DNA of 41,383 bases, from contig NZ_JAODNI010000155.1 in assembly GCF_025465255.1 (NCBI RefSeq), forward strand, positions 1 to 41,383, in the 5' to 3' direction. This document shows, one piece after another, positions 23,651 to 34,526 of the stretch. A program made the translations under genes and the position numbers. The stretch comes from Pseudonocardia sp. (lineage in GTDB: Bacteria; Actinomycetota; Actinomycetes; Mycobacteriales; Pseudonocardiaceae). Below the pieces are notes generated by a model, which saw only the letters and a list, made by a program, of their open reading frames with translations, did not search any database and was not told the origin of the DNA. Every line of letters starts with the position of its first letter. Position 1 is the first letter of the stretch.

Positions 23651-23710
23651 CCGAACGCGACGTCACGCTGGTCCCGTTCGTGATCGAACCAGCGTGACGT
23701 TGCACTCGAC
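23651..23710 (-). repeat. Palindromic repeat, right copy of an inverted pair
   Basis: It contains a perfect 12-bp inverted repeat, CGTCACGCTGGT (23661-23672) with ACCAGCGTGACG (23688-23699), around a 15-base loop. As a whole it is an inverted, diverged copy of 22681-22740. It lies just past the antiporter stop (23714), so it could terminate that transcript. Confidence 0.7.
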
Positions 23711-23713
23711 GAG

Positions 23714-24908
23714 CTACTGACCCACGATGGGGCTCGGTTGGGCTGCGGTGCGTCTGACCTGAAGGGCCTTGGCGACCGGCTCGACGAACTTCGCCGCGAT
23801 CGGGCCCAGGATCGCCATGATCAGCACGTACGCCGTGGCCAGCGCGGAGAGCTCCGCCGGGACCGCGGCGTAGGACACCGCGAGCCCCGCGATGACGATC
23901 GAGAACTCCCCGCGGGCGATCAGCGCGGCACCCGCGCGGGCCCGGCCGAGCTTCCCGATGCCCTGCCGTCGCGCGGCCCACCACCCCGTCGCGAGCTTGG
24001 TCAGCGACGTCGGGCCGGCCAGCACGATCGCCCAGCCCAGCACCGGCGGGATCGCGCGCGGGTCCGTGTTGAGGCCGAAGACCACGAAGAACACCGCGGC
24101 GAACAGGTCCCGCAGGGGTTCGAGGAGCCGGGTGGCGTTGTGCGCCGTCGAGCCCGGGATCGCGATGCCGAGCAGGAACGCCCCGACCGCGGCGGACACC
24201 TGCAGCGCGGACGCCAGCCCGGCGACCAGAAGTGCGGCGCCGAGCACCTTGAGCAGGAAGACCTCGCGGTCCGGGCTGTCGACGACCATGGACACGTGGC
24301 GGCCGTAGCGCAGCGCCACCACGAGCACGATCGCGATCACGCGAGGGAGATGCTCACCGCCTCGGGCCCGCCGAGGAACGTCACGCCGATCAGCAGCGCG
24401 GTGAGGATCGGCAGGTAGACGGCCATGACCAGGTCCTCCAACACCAGGATCGAGAGGACCGCCGGCGTCTCGCGGTTACCGAGCCGGCCCAGGTCCGAGA
24501 GCACCTTCGCGACGATCCCGGACGACGAGATGTAGGTGACGCCGCCCAGGACCATCGCCCCGACGGGACCCAGCCGAGGATCAGCGCGACGGCGACACCC
24601 GGCGCGGCGTTCAGCACGATGTCCAGTACGCCGCCGGTCCACGAGCGTTTCAACCCGGTGATCAGCTCGGCGGCGGAGTACTCCAGGCCGAGCAGCAGGA
24701 GCAGTAGCACGACGCCGACCTCGCTGGCCGGCGACGTGAAGTCGCCGATGTCCCCGAGCGGGAAGAAGCCGCCGGACCCGAAGCACAGCCCGCCCACGAG
24801 GTAGAGCGGCATGGGCGAGAGGCCGATCCGGCCCGCGAGCCTGCCCAGCAGGCCCAGTCCGAAGAAGACGGCGCCGAGCTCGATCAGTTCGAGCGCGGTG
24901 TGGTCCAC
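23714..24908 (-). pseudogene. CPA2-type cation:proton antiporter, two single-base frameshifts
   Basis: Read in three frames in turn, this gives one complete Na+/H+ exchanger-domain protein. The first frame starts at GTG 24908 (DHTALELIELGAVFFGLGLLG) and runs to LILGW near 24570. The second covers GPVGAMVLGGVTYISSSGIVAKVL to SISLA near 24340. The third covers VIAIVLVVALRYG to the end, including VGAFLLGIAIPGS and ARGEFSIVIAGLAV. Adding one G at each junction (GGCTGGG to GGCTGGGG; GCGTGA to GCGGTGA) restores about 400 residues. This is either real decay or assembly indels. It forms an operon with the TrkA-C subunit (2 bp gap), as in KhtTU-type K+/H+ antiporters. Confidence 0.82.
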
Positions 24909-24910
24909 GC

Positions 24911-25393
24911 TCAGCCGTTGCTGAGGATCTTGACAGCGTTGTCGAGCCCCTCCGACGTGCCGACGGTGACCAGCAGGTCCCCGGCGGTCAGGGTGAAGTC
25001 CGGCGTGGGGGAGGGGTGCGCCTGGCCCGCTCGCATCACCGCGACGACCGACACCCCCGTGCGTGTGCGCAGCGCCGTGTCCCCCAGCGTGCGCCCGTCG
25101 AACGGGCTGTCCGTGCGGACCGGGATCTGCCGGGTGTGGATCCCGGGCAGGTCCCGCTGCTCCTCGTTGAGCTGCGCGACGAGCTGCGGCGCGCCGAGCA
25201 GGTTGGCCAGGGCGGACGCCTCGTCGGACGTCAGCGGCAGCTCGGCCAGGCAGGCGTCCGGGTCGTCGGACTTCGAGACGATCAGTTCGATCTTCCCGTC
25301 CCGATGGGTGACCACACCGATGCGCCGGCCGTTGCGCAGGGCGAAGTCCTTGCGTACGCCGATCCCCGGCAGCGGAGTGACCTCTACGTTCAC
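24911..25393 (-). CDS. TrkA-C-domain regulatory subunit of the antiporter (KhtT-like)
   Basis: The product has 160 residues. The N-terminal part MNVEVTPLPGIGVRKDFALRNGRRIGVV is typical of KhtT/AmhM-like proteins. The C-terminal RCK_C/TrkA-C domain (about 85-155) includes FDGRTLGDTALRTRTGVSVVAVMR and FTLTAGDLLVTVGTSEGLDNAVKIL, which binds a nucleotide such as c-di-AMP in known homologues. It is probably the cytoplasmic gate control of the antiporter encoded 2 bp downstream. The GTG start at 25393 is preceded by CACGGT at 6 bases, like the leaderless arrangement of the HTH gene at 8053. Confidence 0.88.
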   Translation of the reverse strand: MNVEVTPLPGIGVRKDFALRNGRRIGVVTHRDGKIELIVSKSDDPDACLAELPLTSDEASALANLLGAPQLVAQLNEEQRDLPGIHTRQIPVRTDSPFDGRTLGDTALRTRTGVSVVAVMRAGQAHPSPTPDFTLTAGDLLVTVGTSEGLDNAVKILSNG

Positions 25394-25484
25394 GCGACCA
25401 CCGTGACCCGACGAATGCGACGTCTGTCCGGTGTGGTGCCGGCGGCCGGCACGGTCTTCTCCCCGCGCGTGTGCGCCGCGCGTG

Positions 25485-26066
25485 TCAGCGGGTCATGAGG
25501 GCGGACTCGAAGAGCCGGGTGCCGTGGTCGACGATCTGGCCCCGGGTGACCGGTGACGTCCCGTCCAGCCAGGCGAGGGTCAGCTCGACGAGCCCACCGA
25601 GGCAGAATTGGGCCGCGACCTGGACCTTCTCCGCGGGCGGCGGGTTCGGCAGCTTGGCCGTCTCCCCGGCGATCAGCGCCCCGAACCCCGTGTTCGCCCG
25701 GCGCCGCCGCCCCCGCAGCGGCGGGCAGCCGATCGCCTCGACCAGCACCACGGCGTGCCGCGGGTCCTGCAAGAGATAGGACGTGTAGGCGTCGAGGCAG
25801 GCGCGGATCTGCTCGCCGCGGCCCGGCCCGGCGGCGTCCATCGCGACGAGCACGAGCGCGGCGCGTTCCTCGGTGCCCTCGTCGAAGATCTCGATCAACA
25901 GGTCCTCGGCCGAGGCGAACTCGGCGTGGAACGACGCGTCGTCGACGCCGGCGGCCGCGCACACGGCCGCCGGGGTGACCGCCGCCCAACCGGCGTCGGA
26001 CCAGACCTGCAGCCCGGCGTCCAGCAACGACGCGCGGACGTCCGCACCCGCTGAGTCCTTCGTCAC
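25485..26066 (-). CDS. TetR/AcrR family transcriptional regulator
   Basis: The product has 193 residues. The N-terminal HTH (about 10-55) reads VRASLLDAGLQVWSDAGWAAVTPAAVCAAAGVDDASFHAEFASAEDLLIEIFD, the TetR pattern with FHAEFASAEDLL in place of the usual YxHFxxKexLl. The C-terminal ligand domain is helical, and the ligand is unknown. GTG 26066 is the start. It is divergent from metG (84 bp) and head-to-tail with the TrkA-C gene; regulation of either is speculative. Confidence 0.87.
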   Translation of the reverse strand: MTKDSAGADVRASLLDAGLQVWSDAGWAAVTPAAVCAAAGVDDASFHAEFASAEDLLIEIFDEGTEERAALVLVAMDAAGPGRGEQIRACLDAYTSYLLQDPRHAVVLVEAIGCPPLRGRRRRANTGFGALIAGETAKLPNPPPAEKVQVAAQFCLGGLVELTLAWLDGTSPVTRGQIVDHGTRLFESALMTR

Positions 26067-26138
26067 TCGGCCATTGTGGCGCAGCCACTGGTAGATCCGG
26101 GCCCTCCGCCCGCCGGGTGAGCCGGTGGCGGGAGCGAA

Positions 26139-26144
26139 TACGCT
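26139..26144 (+). promoter_or_regulatory. -10 hexamer TACGCT before metG
   Basis: TACGCT ends 6 bases before ATG 26151, with no Shine-Dalgarno, so metG is probably leaderless. No T-box-like or SAM-riboswitch-like leader is seen in the short gap. Confidence 0.5.
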
Positions 26145-26150
26145 GGTCGC

Positions 26151-27944
26151 ATGAGTTCCCGCGTGCTGACCGCCGTGGCGTGGCCCTACGCCAACGGCCC
26201 GCGGCACATCGGCCATGTCTCCGGTTTCGGTGTGCCCTCCGACGTCTTCTCCCGTTTCCGCCGAATGAGCGGGGACCGGGTGCTGATGGTCAGCGGCACC
26301 GACGAGCACGGCACGCCCATCCAGGTGCAGGCCGAGGCCGAGGGGCTGACCGCGCGGCAGCTCGCGGACAAGTACAACTTCGTGATCGCCAAGGACCTGC
26401 AGGGTCTCGGGCTGGGCTACGACCTGTTCACCCGCACCACCACGTCGAACCACTACGCCGTGGTGCAGGAGCTGTTCCTGGCGCTGTACAAGAACGGCTA
26501 CGTCGTCCCGCGTACCACGATGGGCGCGATCAGCCCGTCGACGGGCCGGACGCTGCCGGACCGCTACGTCGAGGGCACCTGCCCGATCTGCGGTTACGAC
26601 GGCGCCCGGGGCGACCAGTGCGACAACTGCGGAAACCAGCTGGACCCGGCGGACCTGATCAACCCGCGCTCGAAGATCAACGGCGAGGTCCCGAAGTTCA
26701 TCGAGACCGAGCACTTCTTCCTGGACCTGCCCGCGTTCGCCGAGTCCCTCGGCGGGTGGCTGTCGACGCGCACGGACTGGCGGCCGAACGTGCTGCGGTT
26801 CGCCACGAACCTGGTGAACGACCTCAAGCCGCGCGCGATCACCCGCGACCTGGACTGGGGCGTCCCGGTGCCGCTGGACGGCTGGCGGGACCAGTCCATG
26901 AAGCGGCTCTACGTCTGGTTCGACGCGGTGATCGGCTACCTCTCGGCGTCGGTCGAGTGGGCGCGCCGCGGGCCGGACCCCGACGCCTGGAAGCAGTGGT
27001 GGACGGACCCGGCGGCCGAGTCCTACTACTTCATGGGTAAGGACAACATCGTCTTCCACTCGGTCATCTGGCCGGCGCTGCTGCTCGGGCAGAACGGCGC
27101 GGGGGACCACGGGGGCGAGCCGGGCGCGTTCGGCACCCTGAACCTGCCGGACGAGATCGTGTCGTCGGAGTTCCTCACCATGAGCGGGTCGAAGTTGTCG
27201 ACGTCCCGCGGCAACGTGATCTACGTCGGGGACTTCCTGAAGGAGTTCGGGCCGGACACGCTGCGGTACTTCATCGCCGCCGCGGGCCCGGAGAACCAGG
27301 ACACGGACTTCACCTGGGACGAGTTCGTGCGCCGGACCAACTTCGAGCTGGCCAACGAGTGGGGCAACCTCGTCAACCGCTCGCTGTCCATGGCGCACAA
27401 GAACGTCGGGGCCATCCCGAAGCCGACCGCGCCCACGGACGCGGACCACGAGCTGCTCGCCGTCTCGAGGGCCGGGTTCGCCACTGTCGGCGACCTGCTG
27501 GGCCGCAGCAAGTTCAAGCAGGCACTCGGCGAGGCCATGCGCGTCGTCTCGGCGGCGAACAAGTACATGTCCGACCAGGAGCCCTGGAAGCGCAAGGACG
27601 ACCCGGACCGCCGGGACACGATCCTGCACACGGCGCTGCAGGTCGTCCAGGACGCGAACACGCTGCTCACGCCGTTCCTGCCGCACGCCGCGCAGAAGGT
27701 GCACGAGGCCCTCGGCGGCAGCGGCGTGTGGGCGGCGCAGCCGGAGATGCGCGAGGTCGAGGACCTCGCGGACGGCCCGTCGTACCCGGTCCTCATGGGG
27801 GACTACGACGCCGAGGCCGCGCGCTGGGAGTCCACCCCGATCGAGGTCGGCCGCCCGCTGGAGAAGCCGGCGCCGATCTTCCCGAAGCTGGACCCGAAGC
27901 TCGGCGAGACCGGCCCGGAGTGGGCCCCGATCCAGTCCTCGTGA
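26151..27944 (+). CDS. metG: Methionyl-tRNA synthetase
   Basis: The product (597 residues) charges initiator and elongator tRNA-Met. The class I motif HIGH is in [11 protein letters not shown] (about 17-27). A zinc knuckle of four Cys lies at about 144-160 ([17 protein letters not shown]). The KMSKS loop reads KLSTS (348-352), a variant related to the KFSTS of streptomycete MetRS. The anticodon-binding helical domain (about 385-540) contains [13 protein letters not shown]. There is no C-terminal tRNA-binding EMAP domain. It is on the same strand as tatD, 73 bp ahead; in M. tuberculosis metS has the opposite orientation. Confidence 0.95.
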   Translation: MSSRVLTAVAWPYANGPRHIGHVSGFGVPSDVFSRFRRMSGDRVLMVSGTDEHGTPIQVQAEAEGLTARQLADKYNFVIAKDLQGLGLGYDLFTRTTTSNHYAVVQELFLALYKNGYVVPRTTMGAISPSTGRTLPDRYVEGTCPICGYDGARGDQCDNCGNQLDPADLINPRSKINGEVPKFIETEHFFLDLPAFAESLGGWLSTRTDWRPNVLRFATNLVNDLKPRAITRDLDWGVPVPLDGWRDQSMKRLYVWFDAVIGYLSASVEWARRGPDPDAWKQWWTDPAAESYYFMGKDNIVFHSVIWPALLLGQNGAGDHGGEPGAFGTLNLPDEIVSSEFLTMSGSKLSTSRGNVIYVGDFLKEFGPDTLRYFIAAAGPENQDTDFTWDEFVRRTNFELANEWGNLVNRSLSMAHKNVGAIPKPTAPTDADHELLAVSRAGFATVGDLLGRSKFKQALGEAMRVVSAANKYMSDQEPWKRKDDPDRRDTILHTALQVVQDANTLLTPFLPHAAQKVHEALGGSGVWAAQPEMREVEDLADGPSYPVLMGDYDAEAARWESTPIEVGRPLEKPAPIFPKLDPKLGETGPEWAPIQSS

Positions 27945-28017
27945 GCGCTGAGGCGCCCGGGCGCGGTAAGGGGTGCTCCCGCACCACTCACGGCGTACGA
28001 GCGGCGGAGCCGCGGTC

Positions 28018-28884
28018 ATGAGGGAACGGCCCGAGCCGCCGGAACCCCTGGGCGCCACCACCGTCGACGCGCACACCCACCTCGACGCCTGCGGCTGCGA
28101 GACGGCCGCGGACGTCGCGGCGGCCATGGACCGGGCGTCGGCGGTCGGGGTCACCCGGGCCGTCACGATCGCGGACGACCTGCCCTCGGCCCGCTGGGCG
28201 GCGCAGGCCGCGCACTGGGACCCCCGGGTCTTCGCGGCCGTCGCACTGCACCCCACCCGCACCGCCGCCGTGACCGACGACGAGTTCGCGGAGATCGAGC
28301 GGCTCGCGGCGGACCCGCGCGTGGTCGCGGTGGGGGAGACGGGCCTGGACTACTACTGGGACTACTCTCCGCCCGAGGCCCAGCAGGCGTCCTTCCGCCG
28401 GCACATCGACCTCGCCAAGCGGCTCGGCAAGCCGCTGATGATCCACGACCGGGACGCCCACTCCGACGTCCTGCGGATCCTCCGCGAGGAGGGCGCGCCG
28501 GAGACGGTGATCTTCCACTGCTTCTCCGGGGACGCCGAGATGGCCCGCGTCTGCAGTGACGCCGGTTACGTTCTGTCGTTCGCCGGCCCGGTGACGTTCC
28601 GTAACGCGAAGCCGCTCCGGGCGGCGGCTTCGGTGCCGCCGGACGATCTCCTGCTGGTCGAGACCGACGCCCCCTTCCTCACCCCGCACCCCCACCGCGG
28701 CCGGGCCAACGAGCCGTACTGCCTGCCGTGGACGGTGCGCGGCCTGGCCGAACTCCGTGGGGTGCCGGCGGATCGAATTGCGGAGATCACCGAGCGGAAC
28801 GCCGAACGGGTCTTCCGGCTCGGTGAACTGCCGTCTGTCGCCACGGAGACGACGTCCACCGTGTCCGACCCTCGTTCGGCGTAG
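28018..28884 (+). CDS. tatD: TatD family metal-dependent DNase
   Basis: The product (288 residues) is a TIM-barrel metallohydrolase with 3'-5' DNase activity in characterised relatives. Metal ligands are visible: His19 and His21 in DAHTHLD, Glu in GETGLDYYWDY, His in MIHDRDAHSDV, His in FHCFSGD and Asp in ETDAPFL. ATG 28018 follows CGGAGCCGCGG; an in-frame GTG at 27973 would add 15 unlike residues. It lies between metG and rpfB in the conserved metG-tatD-rpfB-ksgA-ispE order. Confidence 0.95.
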   Translation: MRERPEPPEPLGATTVDAHTHLDACGCETAADVAAAMDRASAVGVTRAVTIADDLPSARWAAQAAHWDPRVFAAVALHPTRTAAVTDDEFAEIERLAADPRVVAVGETGLDYYWDYSPPEAQQASFRRHIDLAKRLGKPLMIHDRDAHSDVLRILREEGAPETVIFHCFSGDAEMARVCSDAGYVLSFAGPVTFRNAKPLRAAASVPPDDLLLVETDAPFLTPHPHRGRANEPYCLPWTVRGLAELRGVPADRIAEITERNAERVFRLGELPSVATETTSTVSDPRSA

Positions 28885-28943
28885 CGGACCGTCCATTCGG
28901 CGCTGCCGCCGTGTCGCGGCGTACGTGAGCCCGTCACCGCCCG

Positions 28944-28957
28944 TTACGGTTCCGTAA
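28944..28957. promoter_or_regulatory. Inverted repeat TTACGG-TT-CCGTAA upstream of rpfB
   Basis: A perfect 6-bp inverted repeat with a 2-base gap, 134 bases before the rpfB ATG. It could be an operator or part of the promoter of rpfB. No known regulator is recognised. Confidence 0.35.
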
Positions 28958-28964
28958 TCGCTGA

Positions 28965-30884
<1,920 letters not shown>

Positions 30885-30925
30885 GCCCCCGCAGCGCGCG
30901 CGGCGCCGCCCGGGATGATGGGGCG

Positions 30926-31828
30926 GTGAGCACTCCCGAGCCTGCGGTCGACGCCCCGTCGCCCGACGATCCCGCGTCGCGCCTTCTCGGCCCGGCCGAG
31001 GTCCGGACGCTGGCCGAGGGGCTGGGCATCCGGCCGACCAAGCGGCTCGGGCAGAACTTCGTGCACGACCCGAACACGGTGCGGCGCATCGTCCGCGCCG
31101 CCGAGCTCACCGCGGACGACGTGGTGGTGGAGGTCGGCCCCGGGCTCGGCTCGCTGACCCTGGCGCTGCTGCCGGCCGTCGCCGCCGTGCACGCCGTGGA
31201 GATCGATCCCGTGCTGGCCGGGGCGCTCCCGGGCACGGTCGCGGAGCGCGCGCCGACGCTCGCGAACCGGTTGACCGTGACGACCGCGGACGCCATGCGG
31301 GTGCGCGCGGACCAGCTCACCGGGCCCACGCCCACCGCGGTCGTCGCGAACCTGCCCTACAACGTCGGCGTCCCGGTCCTGCTGCACCTGCTCGCCGAGC
31401 TGCCGGAGGTCCGGTGCGGGCTGGTGATGGTGCAGGCCGAGGTCGCCGAACGGCTGGCCGCGGGGCCGGGGAGCAAGACCTACGGCGTCCCGAGCGCGAA
31501 GCTCGCCTGGTTCGCCGAGGCCCGCCGCGCCGGGCCGGTGCCCCGGGCGGTGTTCTGGCCGGTCCCGAACGTGGACTCCGGCCTGCTCGCCTTCACCCGC
31601 CGGGAGCCGCCCACGGGCGTCGCGCGCGAGGACGTCTTCCGGCTGATCGACGCCGCGTTCGCGCAGCGTCGTAAGACTCTGCGCTCCGGCCTCTCGGGGT
31701 GGGCCGGGTCCCCGGCCGTCGCCGAGACCGCCCTGCGCGCCGCGGGCATCGACCCGCTCGCCCGCGCGGAGACCCTGGGCATCGAGCAGTTCGCCGCCCT
31801 GGCCGCGGCCCGCCCCCCGGACGCGTGA
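30926..31828 (+). CDS. ksgA: 16S rRNA dimethyladenosine transferase KsgA/RsmA
   Basis: The product (300 residues) dimethylates A1518 and A1519 of 16S rRNA, a late checkpoint of 30S assembly. The signature block [19 protein letters not shown] (residues 38-56) precedes [15 protein letters not shown] (SAM motif I), [26 protein letters not shown] (catalytic motif IV) and [12 protein letters not shown] in the C-terminal domain. GTG 30926 lies 41 bp after rpfB. GATGAT ends 6 bases before it, a possible leaderless -10. Confidence 0.95.
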   Translation: MSTPEPAVDAPSPDDPASRLLGPAEVRTLAEGLGIRPTKRLGQNFVHDPNTVRRIVRAAELTADDVVVEVGPGLGSLTLALLPAVAAVHAVEIDPVLAGALPGTVAERAPTLANRLTVTTADAMRVRADQLTGPTPTAVVANLPYNVGVPVLLHLLAELPEVRCGLVMVQAEVAERLAAGPGSKTYGVPSAKLAWFAEARRAGPVPRAVFWPVPNVDSGLLAFTRREPPTGVAREDVFRLIDAAFAQRRKTLRSGLSGWAGSPAVAETALRAAGIDPLARAETLGIEQFAALAAARPPDA

Positions 31829-31837
31829 CGCCACCCC

Positions 31838-31903
31838 GACCGCGTTGTGGAGCCACGACGCGGTCCAGGGGCAGAATTTTCGCGTTGTGGCTCCACAACG
31901 CGA
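31838..31903. repeat. Two tandem palindromes, bidirectional terminator or REP-like
   Basis: GACCGCGTTGTGG/CCACGACGCGGTC (31838-31865, 13-bp arms with one wobble) and TCGCGTTGTGG/CCACAACGCGA (31880-31903, 11-bp perfect arms) lie 14 bases apart, right after ksgA. They share the core CGCGTTGTGG-nn-CCAC(A/G)ACGCG, so one seems a copy of the other. Likely transcription terminators of the tatD-rpfB-ksgA run. Confidence 0.75.
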
Positions 31904-32014
31904 GGGGCGGGGGATCGACGCGCGCCGCGTGGCGGCCGAACGTATCGTCGTGCAATGCCGCCGGCGGCGTCGACCAGCGACGGCCCCGGTCGATGATCGA
32001 CGACGGGGAGCGCC

Positions 32015-33520
32015 ATGAGCACGCGAGACGCGACGGACGCCGCCGCCGCCGACCCGGGCGCCGCACGGAGCCCTTGGCCGGCGCTCTGGGCGCTCGTCCT
32101 CGGGTTCTTCATGATCCTCGTGGACTCGACGATCGTGTCCGTCGCGACCCCGGCGATCATGGCCGGGCTCGGGGCGGGCGTCGACAGCGTCGTCTGGGTG
32201 ACGAGCGCGTACCTGCTGGCCTACGCCGTGCCGCTGCTGATCACCGGCCGCCTCGGTGACCGCTTCGGCCCCAAGTACGTCTACCTCGCCGGGCTCACGA
32301 TCTTCACCCTCGCGTCGCTCTGGTGCGGGCTGACCGGGGACATCGGCGGGCTCGTCGCGGCCCGGGTCGTGCAGGGGCTCGGCGCCTCGCTGATGACCCC
32401 GCAGACGATGGCAGTGATCACCAGGACCTTCCCGGCCACCCAGCGCGGCCGGGCGATGAGCCTGTGGGGCGCGGTCGCGGGCGTCGCGACGCTCGTCGGA
32501 CCGATCCTCGGCGGGGTCCTCGTCGACGGGCTCGGCTGGGAGTGGATCTTCTTCATCAACGTGCCGGTCGGCGTGCTCGCCGTCGTGCTCGCGGTCCGGC
32601 TCGTCCCGGTCCTGCCCACGCACGTGCGCCGGTTCGACCTGCTCGGCGTGGCGCTGAGCGCCATCGGGATGTTCCTGCTGGTCTTCGGGATCCAGGAGGG
32701 GCAGAGCTACGACTGGGCCCCCGGGGTGTGGGCGCTGATCGCGTCGGGCGTCGTCGTGCTCGGGGCGTTCGTGTTCTGGCAGTCGCGCAACCGGGCCGAG
32801 CCGCTGATGTCGCTGACGCTGTTCCGGGACCGCAACTTCAGCCTGGCCAACGTCGCGATCACCACGATCGGCTTCGCGGTCACGGCCCAGATCTTCCCGA
32901 TCATGTTCTTCGCCCAGGGTGTCCTGGGGCTCTCCCCGACGCGCTCCGCCCTGCTGCTGGTGCCGATGGCCGTCGTGTCCGGCGCGCTCTCGCCCTACGT
33001 CGGGAAGCTCACGGACCGGGCGCACCCGCGGTGGGTCGCCGGGTTCGGCATGGCCTGCTTCCCGGTCGCGCTGCTCTGGTTCGTGCTGGTGATGGGCCCG
33101 GCGACGCCGATCTGGCAGCTGCTGCTGCCGATGGCGCTGCTCGGCGTAGCCAACGGGTTCATCTGGGCGCCGGTCGGCACCACCGCCACCCGCAACCTGC
33201 CGATGGCCCAGGCCGGTGCCGGCGCCGGCGTCTACAACACCGCGCGGCAGGTCGGGGCGGTGCTGGGCAGCGCGGGGATCGCGGTGCTGATGCAGTCCCG
33301 GCTCGGCGCGCTGCTGCCCGGCTCCGGCGCGGCCGGCGGAGAGGTGGGGATCTCGAAGCTCCCGTCGCCGCTGCACGACGCCTACACGACGGCAATGGCG
33401 CAGTCCCTCTTGCTGCCCGCGGTCGTGCTCGTCGTCGGGCTGGTCGCGGTGCTCGCCTTCTCGACCCCCGCGCATCTGCGCCGGGAGAGCGCCTCGAAGG
33501 AGACACAGCCCGTCGGGTGA
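32015..33520 (+). CDS. MFS drug transporter, DHA2 (EmrB/QacA) family
   Basis: The product (501 residues) is a 14-TM proton-driven exporter. Hallmarks are FMILVDSTIVSVATPAI in TM1 (motif D), the loop GRLGDRFGPKYVY (motif A), RVVQGLGASLMTPQTMAVI (motif B) and GAVAGVATLVGPILGGVLVDGLGWEWIFFINVPVG (motif C). The substrate is not predictable. It lies between ksgA and ispE, genes that are adjacent in mycobacteria, so it is an insertion into the conserved cluster, directly after a pair of palindromes. Confidence 0.93.
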   Translation: MSTRDATDAAAADPGAARSPWPALWALVLGFFMILVDSTIVSVATPAIMAGLGAGVDSVVWVTSAYLLAYAVPLLITGRLGDRFGPKYVYLAGLTIFTLASLWCGLTGDIGGLVAARVVQGLGASLMTPQTMAVITRTFPATQRGRAMSLWGAVAGVATLVGPILGGVLVDGLGWEWIFFINVPVGVLAVVLAVRLVPVLPTHVRRFDLLGVALSAIGMFLLVFGIQEGQSYDWAPGVWALIASGVVVLGAFVFWQSRNRAEPLMSLTLFRDRNFSLANVAITTIGFAVTAQIFPIMFFAQGVLGLSPTRSALLLVPMAVVSGALSPYVGKLTDRAHPRWVAGFGMACFPVALLWFVLVMGPATPIWQLLLPMALLGVANGFIWAPVGTTATRNLPMAQAGAGAGVYNTARQVGAVLGSAGIAVLMQSRLGALLPGSGAAGGEVGISKLPSPLHDAYTTAMAQSLLLPAVVLVVGLVAVLAFSTPAHLRRESASKETQPVG

Positions 33521-33554
33521 GGCCCGCCACCGCCGGGGGGCAGGGACACGCACG

Positions 33555-33560
33555 TAGGGT
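33555..33560 (+). promoter_or_regulatory. -10 hexamer TAGGGT before ispE
   Basis: TAGGGT ends 6 bases before the GTG at 33567, giving ispE and the ABC-F gene their own leaderless promoter despite the inserted DHA2 gene upstream. Confidence 0.5.
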
Positions 33561-33566
33561 TGAAGG

Positions 33567-34526
33567 GTGTTCTCCCCCGCCCGACAGGTGACCAGCCGTG
33601 TGCCTGCGAAGATCAACCTGCACCTCGCGGTGGGTGGGCTCCGTGCGGACGGCTTCCACGACCTGGTGACGGTGTTCCACGCCGTCAGCCTGTTCGACGA
33701 GGTGACGGTCCAGCAGTCCGACGAGCCCGGGCTCGAGGTCCACGGTGAGGGCGTCTCCGAGGTCCCCGTGGACGACACGAACCTGGCCTGGCAGGCCGTG
33801 GACATGCTCGCCCGGCACGCGGACCGCGATCCGGACGTGCGCGTCGTGCTGCGCAAGGGGATCCCCGTCGCGGGCGGGATGGCCGGCGGCAGCGCGGACG
33901 CCGCGGGCACGCTGGTCGCCCTGTCCGCGCTCTGGAAGCTGGACCTCGGCCGCGAGGAGCTCGCGGGCTTCGCCGCGCGGATCGGCAGCGACGTCACGTT
34001 CGCCCTGCACGGCGGCACGGCCGTCGGCACCGGGCGGGGCGAACGGATCGTCCCGGTGTTGTCGCGGCACCCGTTGCACTGGGTGATCGCGCTGCACCGG
34101 AAGGGCCTCTCGACCCCCACCGTCTTCCGCGAGCTGGACCGGCTCCGCGGTGCCGACGAGCCGGCCGAACGGCCCGTCGAACCCGTCCTGGCGGCGCTGG
34201 CCGGCGGTGATCCGCGTCAGCTCGCGCTGTCCCTGGGCAACGACCTGCAGGCCGCCGCCGTCAGCATCGCGCCGGACCTGCGCCGCACCCTGCGCGCCGG
34301 GGTCAACGCCGGCGCGCTCGCCGGGATCGTCTCCGGATCCGGCCCGACCTGCGCGTTCCTGTGCGCCGACGCGGACTCCGCCGTCGAGGTGGCCGCCGAG
34401 CTCGCGGGCGTCGGCGTCTGCCGGACGGTGCGGGTGGCACACGGCCCCGTCCCCGGTGCCCGGGTCGTCGACCCCGGCGACGACACCGGTCCCACCGGCT
34501 CCCCACGACCGAGAGCGAAGGCCTGA
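33567..34526 (+). CDS. ispE: 4-diphosphocytidyl-2-C-methyl-D-erythritol kinase IspE
   Basis: The product (319 residues) is a GHMP kinase that phosphorylates CDP-methylerythritol in the non-mevalonate isoprenoid pathway. Motif 1 [22 protein letters not shown] (12-33), the ATP-binding loop [17 protein letters not shown] (about 97-113) and motif 3 [14 protein letters not shown] (about 252-265) are intact. The C-terminal 25 residues are Pro/Gly-rich and disordered. The stop shares one base with the ABC-F start (TGATG), so the two are translationally coupled. Confidence 0.95.
   Translation: MFSPARQVTSRVPAKINLHLAVGGLRADGFHDLVTVFHAVSLFDEVTVQQSDEPGLEVHGEGVSEVPVDDTNLAWQAVDMLARHADRDPDVRVVLRKGIPVAGGMAGGSADAAGTLVALSALWKLDLGREELAGFAARIGSDVTFALHGGTAVGTGRGERIVPVLSRHPLHWVIALHRKGLSTPTVFRELDRLRGADEPAERPVEPVLAALAGGDPRQLALSLGNDLQAAAVSIAPDLRRTLRAGVNAGALAGIVSGSGPTCAFLCADADSAVEVAAELAGVGVCRTVRVAHGPVPGARVVDPGDDTGPTGSPRPRAKA

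Noticed and set aside
22676..23721. CTGAC on both sides of the DUF559 cassette as a target duplication
   Set aside because: The right copy (23717-23721) is 6 bases away from the repeat end and 5 bases is too short; chance is likely.
26067..26150. Riboswitch or T-box leader for metG
   Set aside because: The gap to the TetR start is 84 bp and the -10 element lies 6 bases before the ATG, leaving no leader.
26067..28262. Upstream extension of the TetR frame over metG
   Set aside because: Antisense to metG and tatD, no domain; TetR begins at GTG 26066.
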